Notes: generated by a model not told the origin, from the sequence alone. Numbered from the stretch's first letter, positions 52,667 to 61,065 are shown. The stretch: 64,000 nt of DNA from DMER01 sp003451645 (GCA_031976175.1 DALYLR010000007.1:1-64000); one strand, 5' to 3'. Translations and numbers: made by a program.

Positions 52667-53532
52667 TAGCGTGCCCTCTCGTCGAGCTGACGGGACAGGA
52701 TTGCCGCGAACTCATCGGCAAAAGTCTCAAGCCGCCCAGAGAAACGGCCGACACCATCGGCAAAGTGGTTATAGGCCGTCGCGGCAGGGATGGCGGCGAC
52801 GAGGCCAATCCCCGTTGCCAAAAGCGCCTCGGCAATACCAGGCGCCACCACATCGAGCGAAGTCGAGCCTGTCGCGCCGATCTGCATGAACGAGTTCATG
52901 ATGCCCCACACCGTGCCGAACAGGCCGATGAACGGGGCGTTGGAGCCGACACTGGCCAGGAAGCCGAGCCGGTTTTCCAGCATCGCCGATTCCCGTTGGA
53001 TCGTTACATTCATGACCCGGTTGATTCGGTCCTTGACCGATGGCAAGAGGCCAGTCGACACGGGTCCCGTCTGCATGGAGCGCCGCCACTCTTGCATGGC
53101 GGCTGAAAAGACTTGCGCCATCGGATGCCCGTCGCCCTTGCGATTAAGCTGCTCATGCAGCTCATCGAGCGACCGCCCAGACCAGAACGCGTGCTCAAAC
53201 CGGTCGGCCTCTTTGTGTGCGCGGCCTAATTTCGTCCATTTGTCAAAAATGATCGCCCAGGACCAGACCGACAACACCGCCAGAAGGCCCATGACGCCTT
53301 TAACGACCCAATCGGCCTTTTCGATCAAGCCGATGATGGACAAGTCGTGTTTGTTCGGCGGCGCACTGGTCCCAGCCGGCGCGGTCTCAATTGCATCCAG
53401 TGGAGCCGCTGCGGGGGCTGGGTCGATGGGTACAGCCTGCTGGACCTGGCTGCCCAGATCGCTCAGCCCTGCAAAAACCTGCGAGAGGCTCTGGGCCAGC
53501 TCTGAAACTTGCACAATATCGATCACGAGCAC
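52666..53532 (-). CDS. tolQ: Tol-Pal system protein TolQ (ExbB family) with N-terminal extension
   Basis: Inner-membrane motor subunit that harvests proton motive force with TolR. It has 288 residues. The core is normal: IEKADWVVKGVMGLLAVLSVWSW (helix 1), LGFLASVGSNAPFIGLFGTVWGIMNSF (helix 2 motif) and VAPGIAEALLATGIGLVAAIPA (helix 3). The first 60 residues are extra compared with E. coli TolQ: an amphipathic stretch and an Ala/Pro-rich linker. The GTG start at 53532 follows AGAGGGG; there is no in-frame ATG between it and helix 1, so the extension, or part of it, is probably real. Confidence 0.94.
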   Translation of the reverse strand: MLVIDIVQVSELAQSLSQVFAGLSDLGSQVQQAVPIDPAPAAAPLDAIETAPAGTSAPPNKHDLSIIGLIEKADWVVKGVMGLLAVLSVWSWAIIFDKWTKLGRAHKEADRFEHAFWSGRSLDELHEQLNRKGDGHPMAQVFSAAMQEWRRSMQTGPVSTGLLPSVKDRINRVMNVTIQRESAMLENRLGFLASVGSNAPFIGLFGTVWGIMNSFMQIGATGSTSLDVVAPGIAEALLATGIGLVAAIPAATAYNHFADGVGRFSGRLETFADEFAAILSRQLDERAR

Positions 53533-53741
53533 AAAAACCCCTCTGGCGATGATCCAACCCCGGTGTTGGCATTAAACCTTTGACACCGCTTAAATATTCA
53601 CCCTCATACCCCATTGGACCCAAGCAGGTGCCTGTGTCGGAAATAGGGCGCCATTGCCGCTCCGCCAGCCTTGAGCTAGCGCGGACTGCCCCTTTTTGCC
53701 GGTTAGGGGCGCCTTTGGCAAGGAAGTGCGTGCAGAGACCG

Positions 53742-54236
53742 TCACTTCGCGATCAGCACCGCCACCAAAAACTTGCGCCGGAGGTCATCGTTGAGAACCG
53801 TCAGCGTCCCAAGGAGTTCCTCGGCAAAGGTTGCATGGCGGTCAGCATCGGCCCAGGAATAAGCACTCTCCGGGCGGCCATAATCAGCGACCTCGCGGGC
53901 TTGGTGCAAATACAGAAGATTTGAGGCGATGCCCACGAGACTGGGGTCTGGCGGCTCGCCCCATTCAGCCCACACTGGAGAATTTGATTGCTGGAGGGCC
54001 TTGCACACATCCCGCAAGGACCGGTGCTGCACCCGTCTATACACGGTTTCATAAAGGCCAAGACGGCGGTTCTTCTGCAATACGATCATGTCTGCCACGG
54101 CCTGCAGAATCCCATGAAATGCCGCATAATAGGATGTCGAGATTGACCGCCTGATGAGCGCTTGCTTCCGCTGCCCCCGCCCGTGGGGTTTGGCGAGATG
54201 ACGGGCCACGTTCAGCAACTCTCGAGGGTTCAACAA
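53742..54236 (-). CDS. HEPN-domain protein (putative toxin or RNase)
   Basis: A 164-residue all-helical protein. IRRSISTSYYAAFHGILQAV (about 29-48) matches the HEPN pattern RRA-x-S-x-AYYA-x-FH, and LLYLHQAREVADYG (about 107-120) matches its distal R-x-x-ADY motif. HEPN proteins are often RNases or AMPylation targets in toxin-antitoxin and anti-phage modules, usually beside an MNT nucleotidyltransferase; here the neighbour is a different small protein. Start is TTG 54236 or 54233, 3 bases after the partner's stop. The pair lies between ybgC and tolQ. Toxicity is inferred. Confidence 0.8.
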   Translation of the reverse strand: MLNPRELLNVARHLAKPHGRGQRKQALIRRSISTSYYAAFHGILQAVADMIVLQKNRRLGLYETVYRRVQHRSLRDVCKALQQSNSPVWAEWGEPPDPSLVGIASNLLYLHQAREVADYGRPESAYSWADADRHATFAEELLGTLTVLNDDLRRKFLVAVLIAK

Positions 54237-54239
54237 GCT

Positions 54240-54581
54240 CTAAACCCCGTCCAACTCTCGCTGATCGTCCTCAATTTCCTTAAGGTCCCGAAGCATCAGA
54301 ACCCTTGGGTACGCGAACAAACCAACGTCATTGTCACGAAGCCACACTTGGAGCCCGGCGCCAAAATTTGTGAGCCGCTTCCCATCAATCCTCGCACTAT
54401 CCTCCAAAACTACCAGCACAAACAGGGCCGGATCGCCAAAGGCGTCATCCCGCGCCTCGGCCTCCACGCGCACGACCTGGTCCTTGCCAAAGATGCCCTT
54501 GGCAACTTTGGTGGCGCCTTTCTCGACAAGTTTCAGGTCAGAGGCTTTCATCATCGGCATGGGTGGTAGCCTATCACGCAT
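54240..54581 (-). CDS. Small partner protein of the HEPN gene
   Basis: A 113-residue protein from ATG 54581 (GGTGAG upstream); the frame is open further to 54671 inside ybgC. It reads as a helix (LKLVEKGATKVAKGIFG), then beta segments (QVVRVEAEARDDA, PALFVLVVLEDSARI), a helix and FAYPRVLMLRDLKEIEDDQR. I recognise no named family. The order beta-alpha-beta with ALFVLVVLED recalls a reduced nucleotidyltransferase core, but the GS-x10-D-x-D signature is absent. It begins 8 bases after the ybgC stop and ends 3 bases before the HEPN start, so it could be an antitoxin or activator. This is inference. Confidence 0.65.
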   Translation of the reverse strand: MRDRLPPMPMMKASDLKLVEKGATKVAKGIFGKDQVVRVEAEARDDAFGDPALFVLVVLEDSARIDGKRLTNFGAGLQVWLRDNDVGLFAYPRVLMLRDLKEIEDDQRELDGV

Positions 54582-54589
54582 CTGGCCAC

Positions 54590-55045
54590 TCACCCGCTCA
54601 AAAAAGGCGTCATCTTTTCGACGATCTCTTTTGGAATGCGCCGCGGCCGCCCGCTCATCGTGATCACGCAAGCCTCGATATGGGCCTCCACCAGGAGTTC
54701 CCCGCCCCGCATCACCTTTTGCGCACCATTCATGCGCGCGCCTGCGAGCTCGGTGTAGCGTGTGTGCACATGTAAGAGATCATCGATTTTGGCCGGGCGG
54801 TGATAGTCGAGCGTGACCCTGCGCAAGGTCCAGACCAACGGCTCCTCCCCTTGCAGCATCACCAGATGCCTGACACCAGCGAGCCTCAAGAAATCGCTGC
54901 GCCCGCGCTCGCAATAGCGCAAATAATTCGCGTGATAGACAATCCCGGACAGGTCCGTGTCCTCATAATAGACCCGCACCGGGAGGATATGCATCTTGCC
55001 GTCAAACCAGCCTGCGTGCTCTGCTTGGTGGACCATCGCTTTCAC
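54590..55045 (-). CDS. ybgC: Tol-Pal-associated acyl-CoA thioesterase YbgC
   Basis: Hotdog-fold thioesterase usually heading the tol-pal operon. It has 151 residues; the active-site motif YYEDTDLSGIVYHANYLRYCERGR (Asp about 30) and FLRLAGV are the family signatures. The GTG start at 55045 overlaps the ruvB stop (GTGA), with ATG 55036 as an alternative. In most relatives tolQ follows at once; here the HEPN pair intervenes. Confidence 0.95.
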   Translation of the reverse strand: MKAMVHQAEHAGWFDGKMHILPVRVYYEDTDLSGIVYHANYLRYCERGRSDFLRLAGVRHLVMLQGEEPLVWTLRRVTLDYHRPAKIDDLLHVHTRYTELAGARMNGAQKVMRGGELLVEAHIEACVITMSGRPRRIPKEIVEKMTPFLSG

Positions 55046-56088
55046 TCGTCCTCGCGTAACAATGGGCCTGTATTGCTGGCTATTCCAGCTGGGACCGCCA
55101 GCCCCAAATGCTGAAACGCCAGCGCCGTAATCATCCGCCCGCGCGGCGTGCGCTGCACAAAGCCTTGCTGGATCAGATAGGGCTCGACGATTTCCTCAAT
55201 GGCATCGCGCGGCTCGCCCAGGGCCGCAGATAACGTCTCAGCGCCGACCGGCCCGCCGCCAAAGGCCTCCGCGATGAGCCGCAAATAGCGATGATCAAAG
55301 CCATCGAGCCCGCGCGCATCCACCTCCAGCCGCCGCAAGGCCGCATCCGCCGCCACTGCATCCACTTCGCCACCACCGCCGACCGCCGCAAAATCCCGCA
55401 CCCGCCGCAGCAGGCGCCCCGCCACGCGCGGCGTACCCCTTGCGCGCCGGGCGATCTCGGCCGCCCCCTCCGGCGTCATCGGCGTTGAGAGCTTCTGCGC
55501 CCCGCGCCAGACGATCTTGGTCAGGTCCCCCGGCTCGTAATAGGCGAGCCGCACGGGCACGCCAAACCGGTCGCGCAAAGGCGTGGTCAGAAGGCCTGTG
55601 CGCGTCGTGGCACCTATCAGCGTGAACTCATGCAGGTCGATCTTGACCGAGCGCGCGGCCGGCCCCTCGCCAATGATCAGATCGAGTTGGAAGTCCTCCA
55701 TAGCCGGATAAAGGATTTCCTCCACGGCCGGATTCAGCCTGTGTATCTCGTCGATGAACAAGACATCGCGCGGCTGCAAATTCGTGAGCAGGGCCGCCAA
55801 ATCTCCCGCCCTTGCAATCACGGGGCCCGAGGTCGCCTTGAAGTTCACGCCCAATTCGCGCGCGATGATCTGCGCGAGCGTAGTTTTGCCCAAGCCTGGC
55901 GGCCCGGAGAGCAGCACATGATCGAGCGCCTCGCCGCGCGCCTTGGCCGCATCGATAAAGACGCGCAGATTGGCCCGCGACTGGTCCTGCCCGATGAACT
56001 CAGCGAGCGTTAGAGGCCGCAAACTGGCCTCCGCCAGATCCTCGCCTTGGCGCGCCGCATCCAATAATCGCGTGGAGACCTTGGTCAT
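55042..56088 (-). CDS. ruvB: Holliday junction branch migration helicase RuvB
   Basis: Hexameric AAA+ motor that drives branch migration with RuvA. It has 348 residues with the N-terminal PLTLAEFIGQ, Walker A GPPGLGKTT (about 62-70), Walker B LFIDEIHRL, sensor motif GATTRTG, and the C-terminal winged helix ending FVQRTPRGRMITALAFQHLG. Its start overlaps the ruvA stop by 4 bases and its stop overlaps ybgC. Confidence 0.97.
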   Translation of the reverse strand: MTKVSTRLLDAARQGEDLAEASLRPLTLAEFIGQDQSRANLRVFIDAAKARGEALDHVLLSGPPGLGKTTLAQIIARELGVNFKATSGPVIARAGDLAALLTNLQPRDVLFIDEIHRLNPAVEEILYPAMEDFQLDLIIGEGPAARSVKIDLHEFTLIGATTRTGLLTTPLRDRFGVPVRLAYYEPGDLTKIVWRGAQKLSTPMTPEGAAEIARRARGTPRVAGRLLRRVRDFAAVGGGGEVDAVAADAALRRLEVDARGLDGFDHRYLRLIAEAFGGGPVGAETLSAALGEPRDAIEEIVEPYLIQQGFVQRTPRGRMITALAFQHLGLAVPAGIASNTGPLLREDE

Positions 56089-56687
56089 CGTGAGAGCTCC
56101 TTCAAGCCCGCCCGGATCAAAGTCTCAACACGCGCATTGGGGTCCCCGTCAAGGGCGCGCGCCACGGCCTCGCTCGCTTGTTGGGGGGCATAGCCCAGAT
56201 TGACCAACGCGGAGACGGCCTCTGCGGCGGCCCCATCCGGCCTCCCCGATTTCGGCGCGATAGCGGGCCCTGCAAAGACGAGACCCGCGGGCACTTTGTC
56301 CTTCAACTCATTGGTGATGCGCTGGGCGAGTTTGGGCCCGACCCCTTGTGCGCGGGCCACTTGTGCCTTGTCGCCCTTGGCGATCGCTTGCGCAAGTTCG
56401 GCAGGGGCGAGCGCGCCTAGGATGGCCAGCGCCACTTTCGCGCCCACCCCTTGGACCGATTGCAACAGCTGGAACCAGTCGCGCTCTTGTGCCGCGCCAA
56501 AGCCAAACAGTTTGATTTGCTCCTGCGTCATCTGCGTTTCGATGATGAGTGTCGCGCGGCCGCCGGGCGCTGGCAATTGTGCAAGCGTGCGCGCACTGCA
56601 ATGCGCGATATAGCCCACCCCGTTCACGTCGATCAGCACGCGCTCCCCGTCGATGGCGTCCACCACCCCGCTTAACTTGCCAATCAT
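56085..56687 (-). CDS. ruvA: Holliday junction DNA-binding protein RuvA
   Basis: Tetrameric Holliday junction binder that recruits RuvB. It has 200 residues from ATG 56687, beginning MIGKLSGVVDAIDGERVLID. The OB-fold, two helix-hairpin-helix segments (LLQSVQGVGAKVALAILGAL and VARAQGVGPKLAQRITNELKD), and the C-terminal RuvB-binding domain (ALVNLGYAPQQASEAVARAL) are clear. ATG overlaps the ruvC stop (ATGA). Confidence 0.97.
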   Translation of the reverse strand: MIGKLSGVVDAIDGERVLIDVNGVGYIAHCSARTLAQLPAPGGRATLIIETQMTQEQIKLFGFGAAQERDWFQLLQSVQGVGAKVALAILGALAPAELAQAIAKGDKAQVARAQGVGPKLAQRITNELKDKVPAGLVFAGPAIAPKSGRPDGAAAEAVSALVNLGYAPQQASEAVARALDGDPNARVETLIRAGLKELSR

Positions 56688-57211
56688 GCAGCCCCCGCCC
56701 GCGCCAGAGCGGCCGCCAGCCCTTGTGCGCTCTGTGCATGATGGGCGTGACATATGGCAACCGCCAGAGCATCCGCCGCATCCGGCCCTTGCAGCTCAGC
56801 CTGCGGCAACAGCACCTTCACCATCGCATGCACTTGCTCTTTCGCCGCATGGCCCACGCCCGCCACCGACTTTTTCACCGCATTGGGTGCGTATTCAAAG
56901 ACGCTCAGGCCTAAGGCAGCCGGCGTGAACAGCGCCATCGCCCGCGCCTGACCCAATTTCAGCGTCGCCACCGGGTCCTTGTTCACAAAGGTCTGCTCGA
57001 CCGCCGCCACATCCGGTTTCTGCGCCTCCATGACCGCCATCAGGCCCCGATGCAGCGCCACTAGCCGTTCGGCGAGACTTTGGCTGGCATCCGAGACCAC
57101 ACAGCCATTGGCCCGATAGATCAGCCTCGTGCCCACCGTGTCTACAATGCCCCAGCCGGTATGGCGCAGGCCCGGATCGATGCCCAAAATCCGAATCGTA
57201 TGATTGTTCAT
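56684..57211 (-). CDS. ruvC: Holliday junction endodeoxyribonuclease RuvC
   Basis: Cleaves Holliday junctions after branch migration. It has 175 residues with catalytic Asp in ILGIDPGLRHTGWGIVD (residue about 11), AAVEQTFVNKDPVATLKLGQAR with its acidic residue, and the C-terminal DAADALAVAICHAHH carrying the last metal ligands. It begins the ruvCAB unit. A LexA-like half-match overlaps its start. Confidence 0.97.
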   Translation of the reverse strand: MNNHTIRILGIDPGLRHTGWGIVDTVGTRLIYRANGCVVSDASQSLAERLVALHRGLMAVMEAQKPDVAAVEQTFVNKDPVATLKLGQARAMALFTPAALGLSVFEYAPNAVKKSVAGVGHAAKEQVHAMVKVLLPQAELQGPDAADALAVAICHAHHAQSAQGLAAALARAGAA

Positions 57212-57220
57212 GATATGTTT
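57206..57220. promoter_or_regulatory. Possible LexA (SOS) box overlapping the ruvC start
   Basis: GTTC, 7 bases, GTTT. The alphaproteobacterial LexA box is a GTTC-N7-GTTC direct repeat, so this has one mismatch. It overlaps the ruvC ATG, a place where repressor binding would matter. ruvCAB is SOS-controlled in some relatives. Confidence 0.35.
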
Positions 57221-57306
57221 CTACCAACTTTGGCAAAGTTACGTCTCGCCAAATCCGCATCCCCTGGTAATGCTTCTCCCGTCACAGCCAAGTAGGGACG
57301 GGCAAG

Positions 57307-57771
57307 ATGATGGACAAAGTCTTAACCGCTGCAGCGATGACCCTGGCGCTCAGTGCGAGCGCCCAGGCGGTCAGCGTCCGCGATTGCGACGGCACAACCG
57401 ACAGCGCGCGCAACATTGTCGAGCCGTGGGAGAAATCGACCCGGAAATTCTATAATGGTCAGGTGCGCATCACCCATCTGGACACGGGCGGGGAGCCGGT
57501 CTGCTGCTCCAGCCATTTGATGGTGACCTACCCGGCTCCTGAGGGCGAAGACCCGACCGGCTATGGCGAGTGCAAGCTGGTGGGCAGTGAGGAGAGCATG
57601 GGTTTCTTGAGCATTGGCTACCCCTCACTCAAGACCGAATATGACCCCAAGAAGGGCCTCCTGATCAGCTTCCCCTATACGACCTATAATAATGAGGGGG
57701 ACAACCACCCCTCAGGCTCTGCCAAGCTGCGCTTGAACCTCAAAACCGGCAAATTGACAGTCGAGAAATAA
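57307..57771 (+). CDS. Conserved exported protein of unknown function
   Basis: A 154-residue protein. ATG 57307 (or the next) precedes a signal peptide ending ASAQAVSV. The mature part begins RDCDGTTDSARNIVEPWEKS, then beta segments FYNGQVRITHLDTGGEP, a Cys-Cys pair (VCCSSHLMVTYP), YGECKLVG, FLSIGYPSLKTEYDPKKGLL and a Gly/Ser end with LRLNLKTGKLTV. It resembles small secreted alphaproteobacterial beta proteins of unknown role. It lies on the plus strand opposite the divergent ruvC, 5 bases before the DUF4260 gene. Confidence 0.75.
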   Translation: MMDKVLTAAAMTLALSASAQAVSVRDCDGTTDSARNIVEPWEKSTRKFYNGQVRITHLDTGGEPVCCSSHLMVTYPAPEGEDPTGYGECKLVGSEESMGFLSIGYPSLKTEYDPKKGLLISFPYTTYNNEGDNHPSGSAKLRLNLKTGKLTVEK

Positions 57772-57776
57772 GCATC

Positions 57777-58166
57777 ATGGACCGGACAGAAGCGGGCCAC
57801 GCAACCGGCGCCGTGCGCGGCATTCTGCAGGCGGAGGGCGCGCTGCTGCTTCTGGCGGCGCTTGTGCTCTATGGACAGGTCAGCGGGGACTGGCTCCTCT
57901 TTGCCATTCTGTTCTTTGTCCCCGATCTGTCCCTCATCGCCTATGCGGGCGGCCCCAGGTTAGGCGCATTTGTCTACAATCTGGCGCACAGCTCCATCCT
58001 GCCGCTCGGGTTCTCCATCGCGGCCTTTGCGGCCCAACGGCTCGACCTATTGCCGTTCACCGTTATCTGGTTGGCCCATATCGGGTTCGACCGCATGCTG
58101 GGCTTTGGTCTGAAATATGGCTCGGCCTTTGGCGATACGCATCTACTTCGCCTCACACGAAGCTAA
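57777..58166 (+). CDS. DUF4260 family membrane protein
   Basis: A 129-residue protein with four hydrophobic helices and the family stretch ILFFVPDLSLIAYAGGPRLG, then AFVYNLAHS and the C-terminal HIGFDRMLGFGLKYGSAFGDTHL. DUF4260 is widespread in bacteria with no known function. It starts 5 bases after the preceding exported-protein gene and probably shares its transcript. It is convergent with the degenerate methyltransferase gene. Confidence 0.9.
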   Translation: MDRTEAGHATGAVRGILQAEGALLLLAALVLYGQVSGDWLLFAILFFVPDLSLIAYAGGPRLGAFVYNLAHSSILPLGFSIAAFAAQRLDLLPFTVIWLAHIGFDRMLGFGLKYGSAFGDTHLLRLTRS

Positions 58167-58180
58167 TCAGCGCTAAAGCT

Positions 58181-58825
58181 CTACACCTTCCGCCCAGTCA
58201 GGTAGAGCATGCCCTGCCGGCCACGCTCGACCCGGACTTGCAGTCCTGCGGCACGGCCCAGATTGGCGAGGCTCGCCCGGTCGAATACCGTGACGACGTA
58301 AGGCAGCGCGGCCTGTACTTTTTGCCTGCTGAGGCGCCCTGTCAGCCAATGGCCAGGATCAGGAACGCTCGCCCAGATCAGACCCCGATGCGCCGCAACG
58401 GCCACCATCTCCTGCAGAAGCGTGCGCGGATCATCCGCTTGCGCCAAAACCCAAGGACAGTCGACCAAGTCAAACCGCTGGTTTTGCGTCACCAGACCCT
58501 CCATCCGCCCCACTGCAACAGACGTGAGATAAAGCCCGATGGCCCGCGCAGCTGCCGCTGCTGGTGCGCCATGCGGCCCCACACTCAGATAACGCGCACC
58601 ATTGACCCCGGATGACAACCGGGTGAGCCGCCGCCGTGCGCTGCTGTCCGTCTCTTGAGGACATGATGAGGCCACCAGCGGCACCCCATTTTTCTGCACC
58701 AACCCGCAACCTCGGCACTCCACCCACCCAGCAGACGGAAGATCGAGCGCCGCAAAGGCAGGCAGTGACCCCACCGCGCCGCACAGACGGCACGTCCAAG
58801 GGACGGTATCCGCGGCCAGGCTCAC
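58181..58825 (-). CDS. Degenerate methyltransferase-like protein with N-terminal zinc ribbon
   Basis: A 214-residue protein. The GTG start at 58825 overlaps the yebC stop (GTGA). A zinc-ribbon head (WTCRLCG and VECRGCGLVQ, about 10-45) is typical of certain SAM-dependent methyltransferase families. The following region follows the class I methyltransferase outline: ARYLSVGPHGAPAAAAARA in place of motif I, RFDLVDCPWVLAQADDPRTLLQEM for motif IV, and GLIWASVPDP. The GxGxG of motif I has decayed (GPHGAP). It may no longer bind SAM, or may have been repurposed. Function unknown. Confidence 0.65.
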   Translation of the reverse strand: MSLAADTVPWTCRLCGAVGSLPAFAALDLPSAGWVECRGCGLVQKNGVPLVASSCPQETDSSARRRLTRLSSGVNGARYLSVGPHGAPAAAAARAIGLYLTSVAVGRMEGLVTQNQRFDLVDCPWVLAQADDPRTLLQEMVAVAAHRGLIWASVPDPGHWLTGRLSRQKVQAALPYVVTVFDRASLANLGRAAGLQVRVERGRQGMLYLTGRKV

Positions 58826-59562
58826 AGCGTGAGCGATGCCATGGTCGCCTCGGACATCTCGAAATTGGCCGTGACCACTTGCACATCGTCATGATCGTCG
58901 AGCGCATCGATCAGCTTGATGAGCGACTGTGCGGCCTCGCCCTCGATGACCGTCGTCAGAGTTGGCCTATAAATCAGCTTGGCCAAAGCGGGCGGACCCA
59001 GTTTTGCCTCAAGGGCTTTGCTCACTGCAGCGAAATCATCCGGCGCGCAATAAATGTCATGGCCCTGATCGCTGGTCTGGCAATCATCCGCTCCCGCTTC
59101 GATCGCGGCTTCCATCATCTGATCGGCATCACCCTTGTCGAGCGGATATTGCACATGGCCGACCCGCTCAAAATTGAACAGTGCGGGCTCCCCCATCGCC
59201 CCGCCATGCTTGGAAAACAATGAGCGCACATCGGACGCTGTGCGGTTGCGGTTGTCGGTCAGGCACTCCACGATAATGGACACCGCCCCTGGCCCCCGGC
59301 CCTCATAGCGCACCTCTTCGTAATTCTCCGTGTCCGCCCCTTGCGCCTTTTTGATCGCGCGCTCGATATTATCGCGCGGCATGTTCTCCTTGCGCGCCGC
59401 CAGGATTGCCGCCCGCAGCTTGGGATTAAAGTTGGGATCGGGCTGGCCCTGCTTGCACGACACCGTGATTTCCCGCGCCAGCTTGGCAAAGATTTTGGCT
59501 TTCTTGGCATCCTGCCCGCCCTTGCGGTGCATGATGTTCTTGAACTGACTATGACCGGCCAT
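58822..59562 (-). CDS. yebC: YebC/PmpR family regulatory protein
   Basis: A 246-residue protein from ATG 59562, beginning MAGHSQFKNIMHRKGGQDAK, then KKAKIFAKLAREITVSCKQG. Family members were long annotated as transcriptional regulators; recent work on YebC proteins also links them to translation of difficult Pro motifs. The three-domain fold is complete, ending with FEMSEATMASLTL. It normally precedes ruvC directly; here three other genes lie between. Confidence 0.95.
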   Translation of the reverse strand: MAGHSQFKNIMHRKGGQDAKKAKIFAKLAREITVSCKQGQPDPNFNPKLRAAILAARKENMPRDNIERAIKKAQGADTENYEEVRYEGRGPGAVSIIVECLTDNRNRTASDVRSLFSKHGGAMGEPALFNFERVGHVQYPLDKGDADQMMEAAIEAGADDCQTSDQGHDIYCAPDDFAAVSKALEAKLGPPALAKLIYRPTLTTVIEGEAAQSLIKLIDALDDHDDVQVVTANFEMSEATMASLTL

Positions 59563-59751
59563 GGCGCCAGGGCCCCCTTTGTCTCGCACGTTGCACTGTG
59601 TGATGAGAATGCACCTTTGCCGCAGCTTGCGCCGCCGCGCAAGAGGGCCCGAGGGCCAAGCACCTTGCCAGGGGGGCGCAAACCTGCCTGAGTTGGGTCA
59701 CGAGCCCCGCCCATCTGCGATCAACCGGAGCGGCGGCCTTGAGGGACGTCC

Positions 59752-61065
59752 ATGGCCGCCACCGCACCAGCAGGGTCTGCGGACTTTGTCATTTCGCCTG
59801 AGATCAAGGCCCGCCGCACCTACGCGCTCGTCATCCTTATGCTGGTCTATACCTCCAGCCATGTGGACCGATCGATCGTGGGCATCCTGGGGCAGCCGAT
59901 CAAGCTGGAGCTGGGCCTGACTGACACCCAATTGGCGCTCATGTCGGGCCTCGCCTTTGCGGTCTTCTATGCGACGCTGGGCTTGCCGCTCGCGATCCTC
60001 GCCGACCGCATGAACCGCCGCAACATTATCGTGGCGGCGCTGACCACCTGGAGTGCCATGACCGCCCTGTGCGGCTTGGCGGGCAATTACACGCAATTGC
60101 TCCTCGCCCGCATTGGCGTGGGCGTGGGCGAGGCTGGCTCCTCGCCACAGTCGCATTCGATGATCTCGGACATGTATGCCCCGCATGAGCGCTCCCGCGC
60201 GCTGGGCTTCTATGCTTTGGGAGTCACCTTTGGCAGCATGATCGGCTATGTGGTCGGCGGCTATGTGAGCGTCTATTGGGGCTGGCGCACGGCCTTTTTT
60301 GTGGTTGGGTTGCCAGGCATCGTCTTGGCGCTGATCATGTGGCTCACCGTGCCAGAGCCCCCGCGCATGGGACCCAAGCGCGCCGCTGGCACCTTGAACA
60401 TCCGCAAAGAATTGGCCGAGGGCTTCCGCTTTATTGGGCAGTCCCGCGCATGCTTCCATGTGATTGCGGGCATCACCTTGACGGCCTTTGTGGGGTATGG
60501 CGCCGCCTCCTTCACCGCCCCCTTTCTGGAGCGCTCCCACGGCATCCCGCGCGATCAGATCGGGCTGATCTTGGGGCCAGTGGCGGGGCTTTTTGGCGGC
60601 TTGGGCGTGATGGCCGGCGGCTTCATGGCCGACTGGTGGGGCCGCCGGGATTTGCGCGGGACCTCCTGGATTGTGGCCTTGGGCAAGCTCAGCGCCGCCC
60701 CGCTTGTCCTCGCCTTCTATCTGACGGCCGATGCCACAGCCGCGATCCTTTTCCTCTTGCCTGCAAGTTTTCTCGGCGCCTTTTATTTGGGCCCAAGCTT
60801 CGCCATGGTCCAAAGCGTCTCACCCGCCGCGATGCGTGCGACCGTCGCAGCAATCATGCTCTTTATCCTGAATCTGATCGCCTTGGGGCTCGGCCCCCTC
60901 GCAGTTGGCTTTGTCAGCGACCGCCTGACCCAAGATTTCGGCTTTGGTCAGGAGGGGTTGCGCTATGCCCTTGCAGGCACATCGCTCATCAACATTTGGG
61001 CGGCTTTGCACTTCTACTGGGCCGCCAGTGCCTATGCCTCGGAAATGAAGGCCAAAACGCCATGA
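59752..61065 (+). CDS. MFS transporter, spinster-like
   Basis: A 437-residue, 12-helix major facilitator. Motif A is present as GLPLAILADRMNRRNIIVAA (about 83-102), with ARIGVGVGEAGSSPQSHSMISDM and FYALGVTFGSMIGYVVGGYV as in the spinster-type family. It is probably an anion or small lipid-like transporter; substrate unknown. ATG 59752 gives a 20-residue cytoplasmic head before helix 1. The S9 peptidase gene follows 58 bases later. Confidence 0.93.
   Translation: MAATAPAGSADFVISPEIKARRTYALVILMLVYTSSHVDRSIVGILGQPIKLELGLTDTQLALMSGLAFAVFYATLGLPLAILADRMNRRNIIVAALTTWSAMTALCGLAGNYTQLLLARIGVGVGEAGSSPQSHSMISDMYAPHERSRALGFYALGVTFGSMIGYVVGGYVSVYWGWRTAFFVVGLPGIVLALIMWLTVPEPPRMGPKRAAGTLNIRKELAEGFRFIGQSRACFHVIAGITLTAFVGYGAASFTAPFLERSHGIPRDQIGLILGPVAGLFGGLGVMAGGFMADWWGRRDLRGTSWIVALGKLSAAPLVLAFYLTADATAAILFLLPASFLGAFYLGPSFAMVQSVSPAAMRATVAAIMLFILNLIALGLGPLAVGFVSDRLTQDFGFGQEGLRYALAGTSLINIWAALHFYWAASAYASEMKAKTP

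Noticed and set aside
59698..60813. Open frame of about 370 codons on the minus strand
   Set aside because: It is antisense to the MFS transporter; the product is rich in Gly, Gln and His without a domain.
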